DNA of 33,623 nt, taken from contig BFEA01000038.1 of NCBI GenBank assembly GCA_003427395.1, forward strand, positions 4,481,672 through 4,515,294. The letters run 5' to 3'. This stretch comes from Chara braunii. Lineage: Eukaryota > Streptophyta > Charophyceae > Charales > Characeae. The notes under the pieces are model-generated. The model saw nothing but the letters and a program-made list of their open reading frames with translations, was not told the origin of the DNA and ran no database searches. Each line of letters starts with the position of its first letter. The first letter of the stretch is position 1. Positions 28,968-33,623 of this stretch are shown piece after piece. A program made the translations under genes and the position numbers.

Positions 28968-29222
28968 GGAAGATAGACAGACATAAAACGATGGTTGTCG
29001 CCATCCTCAATGCCTTACGAGGTTGGACTTAGACGACAGGCGTCTATTTCTCTGTCACCTCAGGCATCGGCGACAGCTACACACAGTGAGTCCGATAAGC
29101 ACACCGCTTGGACAAGGTGTTCGACCCCCCATCTTCCACCACCTCCTACCTCCCCTTTCCCCCTTCTACGCCCCCCTTCCAACCCCCACCCCCCTTCCAC
29201 GATGGTTTGTCGGGGACACGGT

Positions 29223-29225
<3 letters not shown>

Positions 29226-29293
<68 letters not shown>

Positions 29294-29350
29294 GCCACCG
29301 TGGATCTCTCTCTCTCTCTCTCTTTTTTTTTCTCTCTCTCTCTCTCTCTG
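29226..29350. repeat. (CT)n microsatellite pair
   Basis: CT units at 29226-29293, then a short duplicated GCCACCGTGGAT-like spacer (CGGTGGATCTCT precedes, CCGTGGATCTCT follows), more CT, a T9 run and CT again. The GTGGATCTCTCT start is repeated, suggesting slippage duplication. Confidence 0.95.
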
Positions 29351-29529
29351 TTATATAGTATACGTTTCGTACGTCCGTTCGGAAAGAAGAGAGAGAGACT
29401 TCTTCGTCAAAAGTTCCGTACGGTGCGTCCGCGTCACGGAGGGTAGAGAAGAGAGAGAGAGACAGAGAGGGAGAGAGAGAGAGAGATTCTTCATTCTTGG
29501 TTGTCTTCTTGTTTTTCATCGTTTTTTGT

Positions 29530-29925
29530 TTACTTCTTCTTCATTCTTCGTCTTCTTCTTCTTCTTCGTTCTTGGTGTTTTCCTCCTTCTTTCTTCTTCG
29601 TCTTTTTGTTCTTGTTTCTTCTTTTGCTCGTCTTTCTTGTTCATCTTCCGCCTCGTGCTCTTTCTTCTTCTACTTTCGCTTCTTCTTCGTTGAAAGTCTC
29701 CTTGTTCTTCTTTCTTGTTCGTTTTCTTCTCCTTCATTCGCTTCGTCGTGTTCTTCTACTTGTTGTTTCGATTCGTCATCTTGTTCTTATTCTTGGAATA
29801 CAGAGAGTTGTTCTTCTTTCACTTCTTCGTCTTTTTCTCATCTCCTTCGTCTTCTTATTCTTCTTTCGCTTCTTCTTCTTCTTCTTCTTCTTCTTCTTCT
29901 TTTTCTTCTTCTTCTTTTTCTTCGG
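29530..29925. repeat. (TTC)-rich pyrimidine tract
   Basis: About 400 bp, nearly all pyrimidine on this strand, in TTC and TTCG-containing words. Long Ser/Phe/Leu (plus) or Lys/Glu/Arg (minus) frames over it are low-complexity shadows. Confidence 0.95.
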
Positions 29926-29935
29926 AAAAAAAACA

Positions 29936-29950
29936 GGGAAGAGTTGGGAT

Positions 29951-30017
<67 letters not shown>

Positions 30018-30032
30018 CGATGAAAGCGGCGN

Positions 30033-30063
<31 letters not shown>

Positions 30064-30119
30064 AAGAGCTAGGATAGAGAGTGAGAGAGAGAGAGAGAGA
30101 GATGGCCGATGAAAGCGGT
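29936..30119 (+). repeat. Direct duplication around a single N (probable assembly seam)
   Basis: Two copies of the same block, an A run, GGGAAGAG, GAT-AG-GA repeats and ATGGCCGATGAAAGCGG, lie at 29936-30031 and 30061-30119, differing in GA length and a few bases. The first copy ends at the N (30032), followed directly by A28. The ATG of the small ORF is therefore present twice (30013 and 30102). Confidence 0.9.
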
Positions 30120-30656
30120 GCAGCGTCCCCACCTGCGACGGCTTTATTGCCGTCGTCGTCTTCGTCATGTGCACATGGCGGGGGGGGGATTGGTGCGAAC
30201 CCCGTTCCCATCACGAATCCCGTTCCACCGCCCGCTTCCCCATCCTCTCCATTAGCGGCCTCTGGCGTGTATGGCCAATCAACGGCGGACACATGAGTGC
30301 ATCATGCGGAGGGATGGGGGGACCTTCCGCAAGGTCTGCCTGCTCTAAATGGTGGTTGGGGGGGCGATCCGACGCGCGGTCCGATCGGCTGGGCGACAAT
30401 ATCCTCCATGTATTCGCACTTCCCTGCATGGACATTCCCGCCTCCGCCAAACGGTCACCTGCTGTCGCCTCCCACCAGCGACGAGGAAGGCGGAGGGGGT
30501 GACGATGGAGACGATGACGAAGGGGGATGGGGTGAAGATGGTGGCGATGAGGAGGGGGGAGGGGGTGCAAATGGCGGCGATGAGGAAGGGGGAGGTGGTG
30601 AAGATGGAGGAGACGAGGAAGGAGGGGATGGTGGCGTTGGAGGTGCAATTTTGTAG
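30102..30656 (+). CDS. Small Pro-rich / Gly-Asp-Glu-rich protein ORF with in-frame TGA
   Basis: The frame starts ATGGCCGATGAAAGC at 30102 behind a GA-rich leader and runs 185 codons to TAG at 30654-30656, except for a TGA at codon 65 (30294-30296). Residues 1-64 are Ala/Ser/Pro-rich with a Gly run; the middle is Gly/Trp/Pro-rich (FPAWTFPPPPNGH). The last 60 residues are acidic glycine repeats, EDGGDEEGGG-like, in an 11-residue (33-bp) period at 30537, 30570 and 30603. AATAAA follows 78 bp after the stop. I recognise no family; it is probably disordered. The TGA may be a true nonsense mutation, a sequencing error near the seam, or spliced out. Ending with a stop and a poly(A) signal favours a gene or recent pseudogene over chance. 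Confidence 0.45.
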
Positions 30657-30733
30657 GCGGTTTAGTTTGTAGGTTGTCGGGATTTAAAAACTTCATTTTG
30701 TAAAAAAATTATATTTTTTCGGATCTCGTCTTC

Positions 30734-30739
30734 AATAAA
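30734..30739 (+). terminator. AATAAA polyadenylation signal
   Basis: AATAAA lies 78 bp after the TAG of the small ORF, at a normal distance for a 3'UTR. A second AGTAAA-like word follows within 10 bp. Confidence 0.45.
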
Positions 30740-32060
30740 GAGCAGTAAAGAATTCGTCGAACTTGAATTGTATTTTGGTATTTTTGTCGTCGTTCGTGTA
30801 CGAAGTCAGAAAAGGGCGATGAAGGTGATGGTGGCTTGGTTGGGCACGAAGAAACGTGGTCGGTACTATCGTGACGGCGGATAAGGCAACCATGAGTGAC
30901 ATGTGGCTTGTAAAGAGGGCAAAAGTTGTTCTGTTCTTTGTGAATGGAAATGGGGATACATTCCATTCGTTCTTGCAATCTTTTTCAGACATTTGTTTTA
31001 TTTTTTTTTGTTTTTGTTTTTTTTCTTTTCAAAATGTATATATTTCGTACTACACGCATGTAATGCAAACGAGAATGGTGACGCCCTGTTATGATTTTCT
31101 CCGTGACGATTGTTGTATCATTTTATTTGTAATATTTTTGTATGTTTCTGATTTTTTTCACCTTTCGTCAGGATTATGTGAACGGGATTCTAAAGTTTCG
31201 ATGGGTGGCAATTGTGAATGTGGTAAATTTTTTAGTATTCGCAATTATTTTGGTTTTTTTTGGCTCGTTTCGTTGTTCGGCTTATAAGGACAGAGGGAGA
31301 ATATGACAATAAAAGACGGTGCTCCGGCGAAACAGTTTGTCACAGCCCATCGTTTCTTGTCCTCTTCTCTGTCTGTCTCTCTGCATACGGTTTACCGGGC
31401 AGTTCTGTTTGTGACGATATAGCCCGTCGTTTGTTGTCGTCTTTTGTCGTATATATATATATAAATATATATATCCGCAGGCAGAAGGTGAGCACATATG
31501 TATTACCGCCTTCTCACCGCTGTTCCCTAGTCGAGAGTTGAAAGAAGGGGGCAATACCGAAGACATGAAAACCGTCGTTATGTAAAAATAAAAATAAAAA
31601 TCGAAGAAAAAAAAAACAAAAAAAAAAGGTATGTGGAGGACAAACAAAAAAAGGCAAGGAAAAAGAAAAATCATAACTAGGGAAGGAATAAAAAAAAAAA
31701 AAAAATCGACAAAACCGGATAAACAAGGGGAGAAAAGCAACCGCAAACTTTTGTTTGCAGTAGTCTGTAAAAACAAATAAAAATGAAAAACAACCAACAA
31801 AATAAAATTGAGAAAAGCCGAATGTGCAAACATACGAGTTGGTGAACGAAATGGGCATGTGCGTAGGCTACCAGAGAGGTCCGGGTTGACTTGGCCGGGC
31901 GGGCAAAAAAAAAAACAAAAAATTAAATAATAAAAGTAAAAAGTTGTTTTGTGGAATACAATATCGAGTATAAACTTGGTGAGGAATTTCGATGTTACCG
32001 TGAGGCAAAAGTTGTTCTGTTTATTTTTCTGCGTAACATGGTTTTTTTTTTCGAATTTCG
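30740..32060. other. AT-rich DNA, no supported gene
   Basis: Includes a (TA)n stretch at 31450-31474 and many A- or T-runs with AAATAAAAATAAAAA words. Frames such as 30856-31287 are Phe/Cys/Tyr-rich translations of T-rich DNA without family or start context. Confidence 0.5.
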
Positions 32061-32062
32061 TG

Positions 32063-32065
<3 letters not shown>

Positions 32066-32106
<41 letters not shown>
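32066..32106. repeat. T41 homopolymer
   Basis: Forty-one T residues followed by AAATTATGG. Could be the poly(A) tail of a minus-strand retroposon, but no element body was identified. A perfect 8-bp stem, ATTATGGA-ACAA-TCCATAAT, begins directly after it. Confidence 0.9.
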
Positions 32107-32112
<6 letters not shown>

Positions 32113-32295
32113 TGGAACAATCCATAATCCTGCCAGGGGCCTGCCATTGTGGCAACAAATTTTAACAGGGGGATCTGCGGGAGGCGAAGTTGCAAGCATT
32201 ACGGGCAGTCATGTGGTTATGTCAGGTATCGGTCTCTTAGTTACAACCTGTTTTAAGTAAGTGACAGGGCCGGAGACGAAACCCATATTCTCAAA

Positions 32296-32900
32296 TTAGT
32301 TTTGAAGCGCGGCCAGTTCGGCTTTCGCTCTGGCCAATTCTGAGGAATCCCCCTCCTTAGCGTGGTCCTCCCCTTCTAGGAAGCTAGCGACAAACTTCCT
32401 CTCCATCTCTTTCGCTCCGTCCATAATCTATTGCATAGTGTGATCGATGCGCGAAAACTGCTTTCGTAGTTTCACCCTCATCGCCCGGCTGCGAAGCCCA
32501 TCGATGAACAAATCTTTTCCGACCTTCTCGTCCCTCTCGGATTTGACAAACAGTCTCACAGTGTGGCTAGCCACGCCCCCGCCAGGTGATGCGCAGGGTC
32601 AAAGAGATACAAATCGGGTGGAGCCGTAGGTGCGCGAACTTGGATTTATGGCGCGGGGATAGGTGCCCCACCTACTAGCTGTAGTACATTAACGTTTTGC
32701 GCTTGATTGGCGTTCATGTTGGCGGCCTGTCTACCGACCGATCTGCTCCTAGTTACTATAGCATCGCTTTGTGGCACATTCCTCTGTCTATGCCGCCCTC
32801 TGTCCTGCCTACTCGTTATTCGGCCTCAGTCCGGGTTCGTCGAACGAACCCCGCGGCTCGGTACTCGTTGTCGTGCTGGCACACGGAGCACGAGGTTTGA
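32296..32900 (-). pseudogene. gypsy-2 gag, N-terminal part
   Basis: Minus-strand coding starts with an Arg/Asn/Gln-rich region (near 32,880-32,690: VTRSRSVGRQAANMNANQ), followed by a TAA and a segment APTAPPDLYLFDPAHHLAG ending at a TGA. After a frame change come RLFVKSERDEKVGKDLFIDG, RVKLRKQFSRID, a TAG and a charged helical stretch (ERKFVASFLEGED; LARAKAELAALQ) to the TAA at 32,296. Composition and place fit the N-terminal and capsid part of gag in Ty3/gypsy elements; recognition is by pattern only. The C part with the knuckle lies at 28.4-27.7 kb beyond a 3.8-kb insert. Confidence 0.6.
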
Positions 32901-33428
32901 GCCCAGTAGGGGGCGATCACGTGTCACGGGGCCGCGTTAGGCAGTGAAAAGGCAACACGAGGCGGTAGGGAGGGAAGACTATCTCCAGAATGACGACACC
33001 AGGTTCAGCGGTAACGTGGCTCGCGTGTGAACTGGGGAATTGGGAGGGGAAAGGGATCGCGCTTAAGGCCCGTTCAATGTCCCACTCACAGACTCGTTTG
33101 TTTCCGGTCCGAAAGGAAAATTTCGGAGGGTTGAGTCTGGTCGCGCGAGGAGACTGACATTTTTCCACTCCCTGTATTCTCGGAACCTTCGATGTCTAAG
33201 GTTTTCCTGGTTCGTGACGTGGAAGGGAGTCCTGGTATCCATGCTATTGGAAATTTGCAAGTTTAGACATGGGTTCGAACACGGGTTTTGCAGACACATG
33301 TGTTGGCAGCGCCCTTTTTGGTCATGCTTAAACGACCATATCGTCAAAATGAACATTTTTTATTTTTTGAACGAAATTGCAACATATTTTTTTGGCCGAA
33401 AACTCATAAAAATTTGTTATTCCTGAGG
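32901..33428. other. Region upstream of gypsy-2 gag; no coding sequence seen
   Basis: By position this should hold the 5' leader and perhaps the LTR of the minus-strand element. I could not identify LTR ends or a primer site. Frames are short and overlapping. Confidence 0.4.
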
Positions 33429-33462
33429 GTCCAGCGTTTTACAAACGCTGGACGCTGGACCC
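33427..33462. repeat. Strong hairpin with two alternative pairings
   Basis: GTCCAGCGTTT (33429-33439), loop TAC, AAACGCTGGAC (33443-33453): 11 perfect base pairs. The next nine bases, GCTGGACCC (33454-33462), can instead pair with GGGTCCAGC (33427-33435), so two structures exclude each other. Confidence 0.8.
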
Positions 33463-33623
33463 CCTGGGAGTATGGGCTGCAACCAGGTGTGACGGAGGAA
33501 TTTTCATGGCCGATGCGATTAGAAAAATTAAGCATAGTGATAGCATATATGAGAAACAAAGTACAAACGCTGAAGGGATATTATAAAGCGGAGGCATAAC
33601 GGGATCCCAGAGCTTTCTTATAG
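33463..33623. other. Window end, no gene
   Basis: No supported coding sequence. On the minus strand a TATA-like TTTATAATAT lies near 33,575-33,590, at a place where a gypsy-2 LTR promoter could be, but this is speculative. Confidence 0.3.

Larger units (their letters stand above)
17216..32900 (-). mobile_element. Ty3/gypsy element (gypsy-2), fragmented by nested insertions
   Basis: Coding fragments on the minus strand occur in the order expected of a Ty3/gypsy element: gag N part, gag knuckle, protease, RT, RNase H, (PHD-like finger), integrase. Gaps between them are filled by a hAT-like insert, a TIR insert in RT, a 3.8-kb segment in gag and a 4.7-kb segment before integrase. At the hAT site the protein sense continues directly across. 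That all pieces derive from one copy is inference. The terminal repeats were not resolved. Confidence 0.6.

Noticed and set aside
29497-30112. Long Ser/Phe/Leu frames and opposing Lys/Glu frames
   Set aside because: Low-complexity translation of TTC- and GA-rich DNA, some running across the N.
30856-31287. 143-aa Phe/Cys/Tyr-rich frame that could look like a membrane protein
   Set aside because: T-rich DNA gives hydrophobic residues by base composition; no start context, family or neighbours.
32066-32106. T41 as poly(A) tail of a minus-strand LINE or SINE
   Set aside because: No element body or target duplication was found next to it; kept only as a homopolymer.

Overview
The window looks like repeat-rich nuclear DNA from a green-lineage (streptophyte) eukaryote. 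The evidence is a plant-type LINE (gag with CCHC knuckle, APE-type endonuclease, RT, zf-RVT tail), Ty3/gypsy elements, short TIR transposons, long GA/CT, TTGA and TG microsatellites, and no operon-like gene spacing. A charophyte alga with a large genome would fit, but that is inference only. No intact conserved host gene is visible. The only clean single-copy ORF is a small Gly/Asp/Glu-rich one near 30.1-30.7 kb, and it carries an in-frame TGA.

Layout. 1-6,701: the 3' part of a decayed LINE on the + strand (gag, endonuclease, RT, zinc tail, 3'UTR, A26 tail). 6,702-7,400: tail of a second LINE on the - strand. 7,401-8,000: a 46-bp tandem repeat and a cluster of hairpins. 8,000-9,250: an LTR/PBS-like edge and AT-rich DNA. 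9,255-11,407: gag and protease of a decayed Ty3/gypsy element on the - strand (gypsy-1). 11,960-14,395: an inverted structure whose arms are GTACG-rich palindromes plus (TTGA)n/(AATC)n arrays, enclosing TG repeats, a G50 tract and a weak candidate gene.

From about 15 to 32.9 kb I read the fragments of one Ty3/gypsy element on the - strand (gypsy-2), heavily interrupted. Right to left: gag N part (32.9-32.3 kb), a 3.8-kb insert holding the small ORF and microsatellites, gag C part with CCHC knuckle (28.4-27.7 kb), an 0.8-kb hAT-like insert with a decayed 8-bp target duplication, protease and RT, a 0.4-kb TIR insert inside RT, RT/RNase H, a PHD-like zinc finger (23.6-23.2 kb), a 4.7-kb region with two hairpin arrays and a 0.36-kb foldback, then integrase, whose C-terminal half is inverted relative to its N-terminal half. 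Downstream of integrase lies a decayed reading frame of about 700 codons from a family I do not recognise. That these pieces come from one element is inference from strand, order and complementary content.

Most points of interest are structural: nested insertions, the integrase inversion, the hairpin arrays, the PHD-like finger placed between RNase H and integrase, and a probable assembly seam at the single N (30,032).
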